A stretch of DNA of 26,334 nt from Ruminococcaceae bacterium UBA1767 (GTDB lineage Bacteria > Bacillota > Clostridia > Oscillospirales > Acutalibacteraceae), in assembly GCA_002315505.1 (NCBI GenBank), contig DCGX01000033.1, forward strand, positions 5,218-31,551, given 5' to 3'. Shown here piece by piece: positions 13,993 through 22,891 of this stretch. The notes beneath the pieces are model-generated. The model was not told the DNA's origin. It searched no databases and worked only from the letters and a program-made list of their open reading frames with translations. The number at the start of each line of letters is the position of its first letter. Within the stretch, counting starts at the first letter, position 1. A program made the translations under genes and the position numbers.

Positions 13993-16215
13993 ATGAATTA
14001 CGATAATCTTAAAAAGAGAATGTCATACAGCGACCTTGTGTGGGAGAGCTTTCCGCACATATGGTACGAGGGAGCATTCATCGGTAACGGAATATATGGT
14101 GCACAAATCAATCACAACGAGAAAGAAGAGCTTGTTGTAAAATTAGGACATACAAAAATTTTCGATAACAGAACTGCTACTGAGATTGAAAAGGACCCGT
14201 TGTATCTTATCGCAAGACTCCCGATAGGCTATTTTACACTTCACACGGAAAGCAAGGCACAAAAATGTAATGAAAGACTTGATATTTTTAAGGCTGAGTC
14301 AAACGGTATTATCGGCACAGAAAACGGGAGCTATTATTTCAAAGCACTTGCACTCCGAAGCAGAGATATTGTAGTGCTTGAATTCGGCAGTGATACAGAA
14401 AAACTGCTACTCGATTTTACTCCGTTTCCTGCTATGAGTCCAAGACAGACTCACATGATAAAAATCAAGGACGATAACAGAATAAGCAGAGATTATAAAG
14501 AGCCGAAGCCGGGCAGGGATTTTGTCGAAGACGACATATTCTATCACGTTCAGCCGTATTACAATGGCGGCTTCTATGTGACTGCGTACAAAATAAATAC
14601 TATCGGCAACAATAAATTCCGTATGCTCGTCACTACTCAAATCGGTGAAAACGAAGAAAACATCATTGAAGAGTGCAAATGTGAATTGAATGAAACACAA
14701 AATAATTTCAATGCCGAGCTTGAGGCTCACTATAAATGGTGGGAGAATTTCTACAGAAAAAGCTCTGTTACAATCAGCGAAATTGAATACGAAGAATTCT
14801 ATAACATTCAGCTTTACAAGGCGGCGTCTTCGTCTGCACCGAATGGAAAGGTGTTTGACACCTGCGGTGTATGGATAACTGAGGATAGCTGTTGGCCTGC
14901 CGCATTCTGGAATCTCAATGTCGAGCTTTCGTATTCTCCTCTGTATGCTTCCGACCATCTTGATCTGGCACATTCACTCACGAGAGAAATTCATGATTGT
15001 ATGGAAGATTTGAAGAACAATGTGCCTGCCGAATACAGAAAGAATTCATATGCACTCGGTAGAAATACAGGTCCGGGTATGATTGCTCCGATTTTAAATC
15101 CGGGTGAGCCGGGTCATGATAAATTTCACGAAGCAGGAAACCTCACGTGGGCACTTTTCTATTGCATGAGAGAGTATAAAATGTGCGAGGATAAAACAAT
15201 TCTGACCGAAACGGTTTATCCTGTTTTAAAGGGTGCGGTACAGTATTATCTTCATTTTCTGTATATGGGCGAGGACGGAAAGCTCCACCTGCCGAGAACT
15301 GTCTCACCCGAGTATATGGGTATAGAGGGCGGAGATTGCAACTACGATTTGTCACTTCTTCGATGGGCATTAAAGACCCTGCCTGAAATTTGTGAGATTC
15401 TGAATATTGATGATGAAATGCTCCCTGTTTGGCAGGAAACTAATGACAAGCTCTGCGACTATCCTCACGATGATGAAGAGGGATATTATATTTCTGCAGG
15501 GACAAAGTACGGTGTATCACACCGCCATTATTCGCATCTTTTGATGTTCTATCCGTTGAACACTCTCGACCTTGATAATCCCGAGGACAGAAAGCTGGCT
15601 GAAACGTCGCTCGATTTCTGGCAGAGTAAGCCCGAAGCACTTCAAGGCTATTCACAGACGGGTGGAGGAGCAATGAGAGCACTTCTCGGTGACGGCAACA
15701 AAGCATTGAAGCATCTTAAAAAGCTGTGGAAGGGATTTATTTTGCCAAACACAATGTACAGGGAAAACATCAGCCCTGTACTTGAAACACCGCTTGCGGC
15801 TGCCACAACGATACAGGAAATGCTGCTGCAAAGTCAAAATGGCATAGTAAGAATTTTTCCTGCACTTCCCGATGAGTGGAAAACAGTTTCTTTCGACGGT
15901 TTACTGTGCGAGGGCGGTTTTAAGGTTTCGGCAAAGGCACACAACGGACAAATAAAATATTTGTCGGTAACAAGCCTGCTCGGAAATGATTGTGTTATCA
16001 ATTTGAAAAATTCCGAGCTTGCTGAAAGTGAAAAAGTTATTTCACTCGGTGAGAATAAGTATCAATTAAGTATTAAAAAAGATGAAAAAATCGTTCTTAT
16101 AAATTGTGAAACGGATGATGACGAAGAGGTTGTTGATGAATCACTCTTTAATTGTTATGGCTTGAGTGAGGCTCATGACAGAATGACAAGAAAACTCGAG
16201 AATCAGGAGAAATGA
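13993..16215 (+). CDS. GH95-like glycoside hydrolase (alpha-L-fucosidase type)
   Basis: A 740-residue enzyme with GH95-family layout: an N-terminal beta-sandwich beginning with a W-x-E-G-A-F-x-G-N-G motif (about 22-34), and an (alpha/alpha)6 barrel. Family-like active-site text is present: WNLNVELSYSP with N307/N309 (the two asparagines that activate water in GH95), SPE with E440 as candidate general acid, and HRHYSHLLMFYPL (510-522). GH95 enzymes invert alpha-1,2-L-fucosides or alpha-L-galactosides. There is no signal peptide, so it is predicted cytoplasmic. The C-terminal 40 residues are acidic and unusual. GAGGAA precedes the ATG. The stop codon overlaps the phosphatase gene. The precise substrate is uncertain, and a related (alpha/alpha)6 family cannot be excluded. 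Confidence 0.82.
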   Translation: MNYDNLKKRMSYSDLVWESFPHIWYEGAFIGNGIYGAQINHNEKEELVVKLGHTKIFDNRTATEIEKDPLYLIARLPIGYFTLHTESKAQKCNERLDIFKAESNGIIGTENGSYYFKALALRSRDIVVLEFGSDTEKLLLDFTPFPAMSPRQTHMIKIKDDNRISRDYKEPKPGRDFVEDDIFYHVQPYYNGGFYVTAYKINTIGNNKFRMLVTTQIGENEENIIEECKCELNETQNNFNAELEAHYKWWENFYRKSSVTISEIEYEEFYNIQLYKAASSSAPNGKVFDTCGVWITEDSCWPAAFWNLNVELSYSPLYASDHLDLAHSLTREIHDCMEDLKNNVPAEYRKNSYALGRNTGPGMIAPILNPGEPGHDKFHEAGNLTWALFYCMREYKMCEDKTILTETVYPVLKGAVQYYLHFLYMGEDGKLHLPRTVSPEYMGIEGGDCNYDLSLLRWALKTLPEICEILNIDDEMLPVWQETNDKLCDYPHDDEEGYYISAGTKYGVSHRHYSHLLMFYPLNTLDLDNPEDRKLAETSLDFWQSKPEALQGYSQTGGGAMRALLGDGNKALKHLKKLWKGFILPNTMYRENISPVLETPLAAATTIQEMLLQSQNGIVRIFPALPDEWKTVSFDGLLCEGGFKVSAKAHNGQIKYLSVTSLLGNDCVINLKNSELAESEKVISLGENKYQLSIKKDEKIVLINCETDDDEEVVDESLFNCYGLSEAHDRMTRKLENQEK

Positions 16216-16697
16216 TGAATACTAATGTAAATAAAATCCGAATAATGTTTGTTTGTCACGGCAATATTTGTCGCAGTCCGATGGCTGAATTTATTTTTAA
16301 AGCTCTTGCAGAAAAAAGAGGAAATGATGATAGATTTTGTGTTTCATCTTCGGCAACAAGTACGGAAGAGATATGGAACGGAATCGGTAATCCCGTTTAT
16401 CCTCCTGCAAAATCCGAGCTTGCAAGACACGGAATTTCGTGTAACGGAAAACGTGCTGTTCAGCTGCAGAAAAGTGACTATGAAAAGTATGATTTGTTTG
16501 TCGGAATGGATAGTGCAAATATTCGCAATATGACAAGAATGCTCGGCGGTGACCCCGAGAATAAAATTCATAAGCTGATGGACTTCACTTCACGCAGTGG
16601 TGATGTTGCCGACCCGTGGTATTCACGGAATTTTGAAGTGACCTACAAAGATATTCTTGAAGGATGCAACGCATTGCTTGATTCTTTACTCGGATAA
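16215..16697 (+). CDS. Low-molecular-weight protein-tyrosine phosphatase
   Basis: A 160-residue phosphatase. The P-loop is C14-HGNIC-R20-S (CX5R) right after an IMFVCHGN opening. The general-acid loop carries D133 in DPWYSRNFEVTY. Both are complete, so it should be active on phosphotyrosine or a similar small phosphoester. Length is typical. The start is placed at 16215, five bases after AGGAG; an adjacent ATG at 16212 is too close to that site. The stop codon of the GH95-like gene overlaps this start (TGATG), so the two are translationally coupled. Many Firmicutes LMW-PTPs act with tyrosine kinases of capsule synthesis, but none is present here, and the link with the glycosidase is unexplained. 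Confidence 0.95.
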   Translation: MNTNVNKIRIMFVCHGNICRSPMAEFIFKALAEKRGNDDRFCVSSSATSTEEIWNGIGNPVYPPAKSELARHGISCNGKRAVQLQKSDYEKYDLFVGMDSANIRNMTRMLGGDPENKIHKLMDFTSRSGDVADPWYSRNFEVTYKDILEGCNALLDSLLG

Positions 16698-16715
16698 TTT
16701 ATAGTGTAATATTTC

Positions 16716-16750
16716 AATCCTGCCTTGCATTATGCAGAGCAGGATTTTTT
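16716..16750 (+). terminator. Rho-independent terminator after the phosphatase gene
   Basis: AATCCTGC (16716-16723) pairs with GCAGGATT (16739-16746), with an inner TGCAT/ATGCA pairing, then TTTT. Confidence 0.85.
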
Positions 16751-16792
16751 GATATTATGCAATCTGCATATGACTTTTGTAAAAAATAATAA

Positions 16793-16915
16793 TATAATGA
16801 TAATAGAACAATTATATATTATTATATTGAAAATGTTGATACAAATGAACTTATAGACTGTCTTGGGGAAAATGAACTGACAGATATGTCGACAATGAAT
16901 TCCGTGTTTTATTAA
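16793..16915 (+). pseudogene. Possible remnant: C-terminal end of a lost protein
   Basis: A 40-codon open stretch without a start codon. Its second half reads like protein (ENVDTNELIDCLGENELTDM, then STMNSVFY and stop). It has no ribosome site and a preceding stop. It lies in the otherwise gene-free 295 bases between the phosphatase and the LRR gene. It may be a gene fragment or chance. Confidence 0.25.
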
Positions 16916-16940
16916 TTATCGTAGGATATCATAAAAAAAT

Positions 16941-16985
16941 AAGAATTTTATGTCTTTATCAGAAATGATTTAACATAAAATTCTT
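16941..16985 (-). terminator. Terminator of the LytTR-GHKL-LRR operon
   Basis: A perfect twelve-base stem, AAGAATTTTATG (16941-16952) with CATAAAATTCTT (16974-16985). On the minus strand it is followed by a six-T run (CTTATTTTTTATG, reading through 16940-16928). Confidence 0.88.
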
Positions 16986-16992
16986 CTTTTTA

Positions 16993-19900
16993 TTATTTCT
17001 TCTTAAATACTTTAACGATTCTGTTAATTGCTCTTGAAACAACATTTAAAATTTCAAGGAAGAATTCGTCAACCTTATCCGAGAAGGTTGTTTCTTTTTC
17101 GTCTTCATCAACAAAGAAAATTCGTGTTATATTTTCTCCGCTGTTAAGATAATCAACGAGGTCGCTGAAGGAAATTGTTTTGCCGTTAATTTTTGCTCCG
17201 ATATATATTTTTTCGAGAGTAAGATATTTCATTCCTTCGTCAACGTGTCCATCGAGGCTGATAGTTACAATATCATTGTAAATTCCATCAAAAATAATTT
17301 TGTTGAAATACAGATAGCATACATCGGAGTTTTTCTTTACAAGCTCTGTCATGAAATTATAATCAAGCTCCTGGTAAAGTGTAACTGAACCTGAGAAAGA
17401 AATTGTGCTTTTGTTTTCACGCTTTTTCGAAATTACATATGTAGAAAGCTTGAGATTTTCTCCTCTTGCACTATCTTCGGTTGAAGAATCTGACGGAACA
17501 AACAGCTTCAGCCTTGCATCGTTATTTGAAAAAGCATTTTCAAATTTCGCACTTTCAGAAGTAATGCATACAACCGTCAGCTTGCTGCAGTTTTCAAATG
17601 CATTGTCACCGATTATTTTCAATCCGTTTCCGACAAAAATTTCTTTGAGTGCTGTACAGCCTCTGAATGCCTTTTCTTCAATTTCCGTCACGGAATCGGG
17701 AATTGAAACGTATTCAACAATACTGTTATTTTCAAAAGCAGATGTGCCGATTTTTATAACGGCTTTACCGAGAATTTGTGAGGGGACAGTGACGTTTTTT
17801 TCACTTCCGACATATTTTGTAATTATAAGACCTTCATTGGCTTCGGTGTATTCCCATTGGCGGCCTTCGTTACAGACAGTGCATACTCCGTCGACGAAAT
17901 TGTGTCCTGTTGCCTTGTAAGTTACCATATTGAATTTCTGCTTACATGTTGAACAGTAATCATATTCACAGCCGTCCTGTATGCAGGTCTTGGAAACGGA
18001 ATTGTGAGTCAGATTATGCTCCGTTTTCTCAATTATTGATGTGTATGTATCACCGCAAATTGTGCAGGTGTAAGTCATTTCACCGACGTGAGTACAGGTT
18101 GGCTCTGTTGTAACCTTGCCTACATAGTTGCATTCGTGTTCATTATATATCGAGATAACAGCATTTGGATTCATTCTCAATGCCGGGACAACACCGTTGA
18201 GATTAACATCGGCGGTGATTCCGTAGGTTTCATCTTCAATGAGCTTTCCGTGATAATCGGCAACATCAAGATCTCCCGAATAAAATGCCGAGCGAAGCCA
18301 CCAGTAAGAATTGCCTTTATATCCTGATTCAGATGCCTCCCAACAGCCCTGACATTCTGCATAAGCTGTCGGCTTCATTTTTCTGTTATTGTTCTCAACA
18401 TTATATGAGCTGAATCCGTATTTGCTGTTCACTGCTTCTTCAGAAGAAAGAATGAAAATCTTATCATATGTGGTTTTACTGTTAAACGAAGTGGATTTTT
18501 TACTGCTTGTTGTATTACGGCTTGAGGCAATTTGAGTTTTCTCCGGCTCCGTAAAAGCGAAGTTATAGAAATCATCATTTAACCAGCTACGAAGTGAGCT
18601 TGTTGACCAGTTGGATGGAAAGCTCGTCATTGTTTTATCAGTGTAATAGTCGTCGTATGATGAAAGATTCCGATTGTCATAGTGGTAAATCGTGTTCTGG
18701 AAAGGCTGAGAGTCAATAATCGAGTTGCATATTATTAAGCCATCATCCGGGTCAAGAACTCGCCATACTATCGGTTCGAATTTAAAATAATAAATCGTAT
18801 TCGTGTAATATCCGAATAAATCCTGATATGAGTTGTCGGCGGTAGTGGTAAGACCGCTTCTGTAAGGTCTGTATTGAGTAAACATGACAGCGCGATATGT
18901 ATTTCCGTCATATGAAAGATCGCAGTATTTCATATAGTCGGATGGTGTCATATTTCCGTCGTCCCATGTTCCTGTGCCACTGTAATAGTTGTAGCTTATC
19001 CAATCCTTGTTGTAGCTGTCGAGTATTTCAATAATACCTTCATCGGTAACCTTACTTTGCGGATATTTTCCATAGTTAAAGGTATCACCGACCGAAAAGT
19101 CGCTGATTTTTGTCGGGTTGTAGCAGACTATTTCGGAATTGAATTTTTTATAGCATATAAGACAGTAATCGTACTCTTCGCCATATGACGTTCCGATTTT
19201 AGGAACAGAATAATGTGTCAGTTGATGCTCTGATTTTTCTATCGCCTCACAATAGCTGAAGCCACAGTCCTCGCAGGTGTATGTTGATATTCCGTATTGT
19301 GCACAAGTTGGTTTTTTTATTATTTGCTTGGTGAATGTATGTGTGTGACCGGGATAATTAAACACCCAGTTTGCTTCGATATAACTATTGTTATAATATG
19401 GGTCGACTTCAATGTTTTCTTTAATACTCTCGTCGCCCGGGCAATAGATTGTCAGCTTACCGCAATTCTTAAAAGCACACTCAACAACTGTATCAATTAC
19501 ACTGTTTATGACCACTTCTTTAAGTGATCTACATTCTTCAAATAAGTGATAACCGATTTTCGTGATAGTATTATTGAATTTAAAGCGTGTAAGAGAGGTA
19601 CAATAGTTGAACGCAAAATCACCAAGTTCAAGAACACTTTCGGGAATTTCGACAGTAGTCAGTTTGTAGCAAAATTCAAATGCACGGACACCTATGGTTG
19701 TAACTGTATCGGGCAGATTAAAATTCTTTAAATTATAGCAATGAGTAAAGGCTCCCCTGTTTATTTGCTTGAGTCCTTCGGGCAAAATAATGGTTTCAAG
19801 ATTTTCACAACTACCGAAAGCATAATCATAGATATATTTGATGCTTGCGGGCAAAACCAATTCAGTTAATCCAAGACATCCGTAGAAAGCAGAATCTCCG

Positions 19901-20817
19901 ATACGCACTACATCTTGCGGAATTTCAGTGTTTTTACAGGCAGATAAGAGCGTATCTGAAGCAGTAATTATTATAGCGTTACAGTCATTTCTGCTGTCAA
20001 AGATGGTATTGTTCTCATCTACCTTAATGCTTACCAGAGAATTACACGAGCTAAACGGGTTGTTAGTTGCAGATTTAAGACTTGCCGGAATATTTACTTC
20101 TTTTAAGCTGCTGCAATATGAAAAAGAACCACACCCGAATGTTTCAATCCCTTCGGGAAAAACAATACTTTCCGCAGAAGAGCAACCTGTGAATGCATAA
20201 TTATCGATTTTACGTAATGAGCTTCCGAATGTTATTGAAGTTAAACTACGGCATTTCTCGAATGCATATTCCTCAATAGTGTTTGTACATTTGGAAAATT
20301 TGAATTCCTTAAGACTTGTACAGCATGAAAAAGCATATTTTGTTATATTTATGCTGGCGCCGTTTGAATTATCAAATTTTTCCAACCTGGTACAACAATA
20401 AAAAGCATAATATCCTATTTTGTAAACGGAATTACAATTTTTAACTTCTTTTAACCTCGAGCAACATTCAAAGGCTCTTGAACCAATCTCGTAAACGCTG
20501 TTTGAGAGGTCAACACTTTCAAGATAATAAAAGTATTCAAAACTGCTAGCGCCTACCGATGTCACACCACTTTGGATTATTACACGGGTAACTTCGTTTC
20601 TGTATGTATAATATTCGGGTTTAGCATCGTAATAATAATCAGTCATAGAACCACTGCCGATGATTGTAAGCGTTCCTGTTTCGTCATCAAAGGTCCAGCC
20701 GACTCCATTACCGCAGGAGCCTTTGATTTCCGTAGCCGATACTGCAACAGAAAACATACTGAAAATCATTATTAAAGCCAGCATCAAGGAAATAATTTTC
20801 ATCATTATTTTTTTCAT
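16993..20817 (-). CDS. Large secreted leucine-rich-repeat (BspA/LRR_5-type) protein with DUF6273 domain
   Basis: A 1274-residue exported protein. A signal peptide spans 1-28 (MKKIMMKIISLMLALIMIFS, cleavage after AVSA). About 15 BspA-type leucine-rich repeats follow (roughly 60-480), with units such as IGSRAFECCSRLKEV and INRGAFTHCYNLKNF. A cysteine-rich C-x-x-C linker lies near 490-545, a DUF6273-like domain near 570-885 (GKYPQSKV, FEPIVWRVLD, WLNDDFYN), a second cysteine-rich linker near 890-990, three or four more repeats (about 1010-1110), and a C-terminal region ending in a basic helix (RAINRIVKVFKKK). No LPxTG motif or S-layer domain is seen, so the anchor is unclear. The start has AAAGGAGAA seven bases upstream and overlaps the kinase stop by four bases (ATGA). 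It is probably a surface adhesin or signal-linked effector. Confidence 0.92.
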   Translation of the reverse strand: MKKIMMKIISLMLALIMIFSMFSVAVSATEIKGSCGNGVGWTFDDETGTLTIIGSGSMTDYYYDAKPEYYTYRNEVTRVIIQSGVTSVGASSFEYFYYLESVDLSNSVYEIGSRAFECCSRLKEVKNCNSVYKIGYYAFYCCTRLEKFDNSNGASINITKYAFSCCTSLKEFKFSKCTNTIEEYAFEKCRSLTSITFGSSLRKIDNYAFTGCSSAESIVFPEGIETFGCGSFSYCSSLKEVNIPASLKSATNNPFSSCNSLVSIKVDENNTIFDSRNDCNAIIITASDTLLSACKNTEIPQDVVRIGDSAFYGCLGLTELVLPASIKYIYDYAFGSCENLETIILPEGLKQINRGAFTHCYNLKNFNLPDTVTTIGVRAFEFCYKLTTVEIPESVLELGDFAFNYCTSLTRFKFNNTITKIGYHLFEECRSLKEVVINSVIDTVVECAFKNCGKLTIYCPGDESIKENIEVDPYYNNSYIEANWVFNYPGHTHTFTKQIIKKPTCAQYGISTYTCEDCGFSYCEAIEKSEHQLTHYSVPKIGTSYGEEYDYCLICYKKFNSEIVCYNPTKISDFSVGDTFNYGKYPQSKVTDEGIIEILDSYNKDWISYNYYSGTGTWDDGNMTPSDYMKYCDLSYDGNTYRAVMFTQYRPYRSGLTTTADNSYQDLFGYYTNTIYYFKFEPIVWRVLDPDDGLIICNSIIDSQPFQNTIYHYDNRNLSSYDDYYTDKTMTSFPSNWSTSSLRSWLNDDFYNFAFTEPEKTQIASSRNTTSSKKSTSFNSKTTYDKIFILSSEEAVNSKYGFSSYNVENNNRKMKPTAYAECQGCWEASESGYKGNSYWWLRSAFYSGDLDVADYHGKLIEDETYGITADVNLNGVVPALRMNPNAVISIYNEHECNYVGKVTTEPTCTHVGEMTYTCTICGDTYTSIIEKTEHNLTHNSVSKTCIQDGCEYDYCSTCKQKFNMVTYKATGHNFVDGVCTVCNEGRQWEYTEANEGLIITKYVGSEKNVTVPSQILGKAVIKIGTSAFENNSIVEYVSIPDSVTEIEEKAFRGCTALKEIFVGNGLKIIGDNAFENCSKLTVVCITSESAKFENAFSNNDARLKLFVPSDSSTEDSARGENLKLSTYVISKKRENKSTISFSGSVTLYQELDYNFMTELVKKNSDVCYLYFNKIIFDGIYNDIVTISLDGHVDEGMKYLTLEKIYIGAKINGKTISFSDLVDYLNSGENITRIFFVDEDEKETTFSDKVDEFFLEILNVVSRAINRIVKVFKKK

Positions 20818-22106
20818 TGTAAATTCTCCTTTGTAATCAAACCGACCTTAAGCGAAAATTCTTTTTCCGTACAGTCAAGCTGAACACTTCCGTTATATTT
20901 TTTCGCAATCTTTTTTACATTTGAAAGTCCCAATCCGTGATTAATTGTGTCTTTTTTTGTTGTTTTAATTTCGTTATTTTTAATCGAAATCTTTCTTTCG
21001 ACAGGATTGGAAAATGTTATAATAAATCGGTTCGGCTTTTCTTCACCGATTACTGAAATAATACTGCCCGGCTGGTTTTCACAGGCACGAATTGCATTAT
21101 CCAAGGCGTTTGATATTATTGCACACAAATCACTGCTGTTAATCCCGTGAGACGGAATAGTTCCGACAAATTTAATACTTGTATTGCTTGCGGTTGCAAC
21201 TTCTTTTTTCTCTGAAAAAATTGCATCTGCAAGATAATTTCCCGTTGAAAAGCTATTTTGAACATTTTTTAATTCGCCACTCAGTTCTTCGATATATTTG
21301 AGTGCCTCGACATTTCTGTTTGCTTTAATAAATGTATTCAGTGCAAATAAATTATTCTGATAATCGTGCTTGAACATTCTTATGTCACGATTTTTGCTTA
21401 CCATTTCCTCATAGTGCTTCAACTCCGCCTGAAGCTGTAATTCAAATTCCTTTTGCTTGTATGAAAGAGAAGAATACCTGAAAATTATGTACGAAAAGCA
21501 AGCCACTACCAATGCGGCGGAAAGCAGAGTCAAAACATTCGATACACCTACAAAAAAGCTTGAATCCTTTGTAAGAATAACCTTGTAATACGACGAGAAT
21601 TCCGCAAAGAAAATCACAAGGTAAATTGCAGGCGAAATTGAATCAGTAAAATCGGTGGGGACTGTGAATTTTTTCAGCCTTCCGAATGCAAAAACAGTAG
21701 CAAATAAAACTACATAAATTATAAAGCAGGCCGTCTTTGAAATCGTAACAGTTTCGGTTGTTGCAAAAGAGGTTATGAGTGAGCCTAAATAATCGACCGT
21801 TGAACAGACTATGCAGCCTATCCAGAAAAAAGTAAATTTTTTGCGGATTTTAAAAAGAAAATACGGAAGTGCAATTGATGAAACTGCGACAATAGTTTCC
21901 GAAATTTCCGAAGCGGTGACGATATCATTAATAAAAGCATTGCCCGATACATTTGCAATAAACAGCAGTACGCTTGCAACAATAAATCCGAGCTTTTTTT
22001 CACGATATTCAAAGCCTAATATTTGCGACAAAAGGCAGACAACAAGACCAACAGCAATCGGTAAAACAAGAATATCAAAAATACGAATCATCATATTATT
22101 TTTCAC
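20814..22106 (-). CDS. GHKL-domain (AgrC-like) sensor histidine kinase
   Basis: A 430-residue kinase. Residues 1-200 hold about six membrane-spanning segments, the sensor layout of peptide-pheromone kinases such as AgrC. A coiled-coil segment (about 210-240) leads to H247 in HDYQNNLFAL, the HPK10-type phosphoacceptor motif. The C-terminal GHKL ATPase domain has the N box (IISNALDNAIRACE) and the G box (NHGLGLSNVKKIAKKY). The start is a GTG overlapping the regulator stop (GTGA); ATG codons four and five residues in are alternatives. It is the middle gene of the operon. No precursor peptide gene like agrD was found next to it, so the ligand is unknown. Confidence 0.93.
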   Translation of the reverse strand: MKNNMMIRIFDILVLPIAVGLVVCLLSQILGFEYREKKLGFIVASVLLFIANVSGNAFINDIVTASEISETIVAVSSIALPYFLFKIRKKFTFFWIGCIVCSTVDYLGSLITSFATTETVTISKTACFIIYVVLFATVFAFGRLKKFTVPTDFTDSISPAIYLVIFFAEFSSYYKVILTKDSSFFVGVSNVLTLLSAALVVACFSYIIFRYSSLSYKQKEFELQLQAELKHYEEMVSKNRDIRMFKHDYQNNLFALNTFIKANRNVEALKYIEELSGELKNVQNSFSTGNYLADAIFSEKKEVATASNTSIKFVGTIPSHGINSSDLCAIISNALDNAIRACENQPGSIISVIGEEKPNRFIITFSNPVERKISIKNNEIKTTKKDTINHGLGLSNVKKIAKKYNGSVQLDCTEKEFSLKVGLITKENLQ

Positions 22107-22792
22107 TTCATTTCCAGATAAATTTTGCAGAATTCCTTATATTTTCTCGAACTTATGCTGACTTTGTATCCGTTCTTCATTTCAATATAATTGCAATCAA
22201 ACTTTTTAATCTTTTTCAGGTTAACAAGATATGTGCGATGAGCACGAAAAAAATAACAGGAACTCAACTCATCGTCAAACCATGAAATATTTTTATGGCA
22301 GAAAATTATTTCGTCTTCGGTGTAAACATCGCAATCTCTTCCGTTTGCCTCAATAAATAAAATGTCATCGGAACTGACGATGTTTGTGGTTCCGTCAAAT
22401 TTCAGCGAAAGATTTTTAATCTGTGCGTCTGAAAAAATGTAACTGTCAAGCGCCTCAAACAAGTCGTTTTTATTAATTGGTTTGAGCAAAAATCTGTAAG
22501 CCCTGACCTTAAATGAATCGTAAACAATTTCTTTAAAAGCAGTAACGAAAATTATTGTCTTTTTTTCACCGTATTGTTCACGAATTGTTTGGGCAAAGCT
22601 CAGTCCGTCAATTCCGGGCATCTGATAATCAAGAATAAAATAATCAAATTCATCAATACGTGGTATGAGCAGGGTGTAGTCATTGAAGCCGACATATTCA
22701 ATGTCAACTTTACGTTCAATGCAGTATTCCTCGACACAGGAAACAATACTTTCAAGCGCAGTTTTTTCATCATCACAAATTGCAATTTTCAT
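22103..22792 (-). CDS. LytTR-family response regulator
   Basis: A 229-residue regulator of the AgrA/LytR type. The receiver domain (1-120) carries D7/D8, phosphoacceptor D55 in FILDYQMPGIDG and the conserved T-A and K-P-I-N residues. The LytTR DNA-binding domain (about 130-228) shows ILFIEANGRDCDVYTED, FFRAHRTYLVNLKKIKKF and MKNGYKVSISSRKYKEF, all family hallmarks. The start at 22792 is chosen because it gives MKIAICDDEKT, has AAGGAAG just upstream and fits the promoter at 22818-22846; an in-frame ATG at 22942 lies upstream of that promoter. It is the first gene of the operon. LytTR proteins bind pairs of direct repeats, and candidate repeats lie just upstream of its -35 box. Confidence 0.94.
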   Translation of the reverse strand: MKIAICDDEKTALESIVSCVEEYCIERKVDIEYVGFNDYTLLIPRIDEFDYFILDYQMPGIDGLSFAQTIREQYGEKKTIIFVTAFKEIVYDSFKVRAYRFLLKPINKNDLFEALDSYIFSDAQIKNLSLKFDGTTNIVSSDDILFIEANGRDCDVYTEDEIIFCHKNISWFDDELSSCYFFRAHRTYLVNLKKIKKFDCNYIEMKNGYKVSISSRKYKEFCKIYLEMK

Positions 22793-22817
22793 AAAATCTT
22801 CCTTGAACTTTTTCTTA

Positions 22818-22846
22818 ATTATATACTTTTTAAATATATAATTCAA
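22818..22846 (-). promoter_or_regulatory. Promoter of the LytTR-GHKL-LRR operon
   Basis: On the minus strand TTGAAT (22841-22846), a 17-base spacer and perfect TATAAT (22818-22823). It is 26 bases before the regulator start. Confidence 0.8.
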
Positions 22847-22854
22847 CAATTGTT

Positions 22855-22891
22855 TTACACTCATGTCATTTTTTATGACATTCGTTACACT
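22855..22891. promoter_or_regulatory. Candidate regulator-binding repeats upstream of the operon promoter
   Basis: Two direct copies of TTACACT (22855-22861 and 22885-22891; AGTGTAA on the minus strand) stand exactly 30 bases apart. Centred between them is an inverted repeat, ATGTCAT (22863-22869) and ATGACAT (22875-22881). The array begins nine bases upstream of the -35 box, an activator position. A further TTACACT lies in the divergent XRE promoter (22995-23001). Confidence 0.55.

Noticed and set aside
22855..22891. CRISPR repeats as an explanation of the repeated heptamers
   Set aside because: There are only two or three seven-base copies, no repeat of CRISPR length, and no cas genes.
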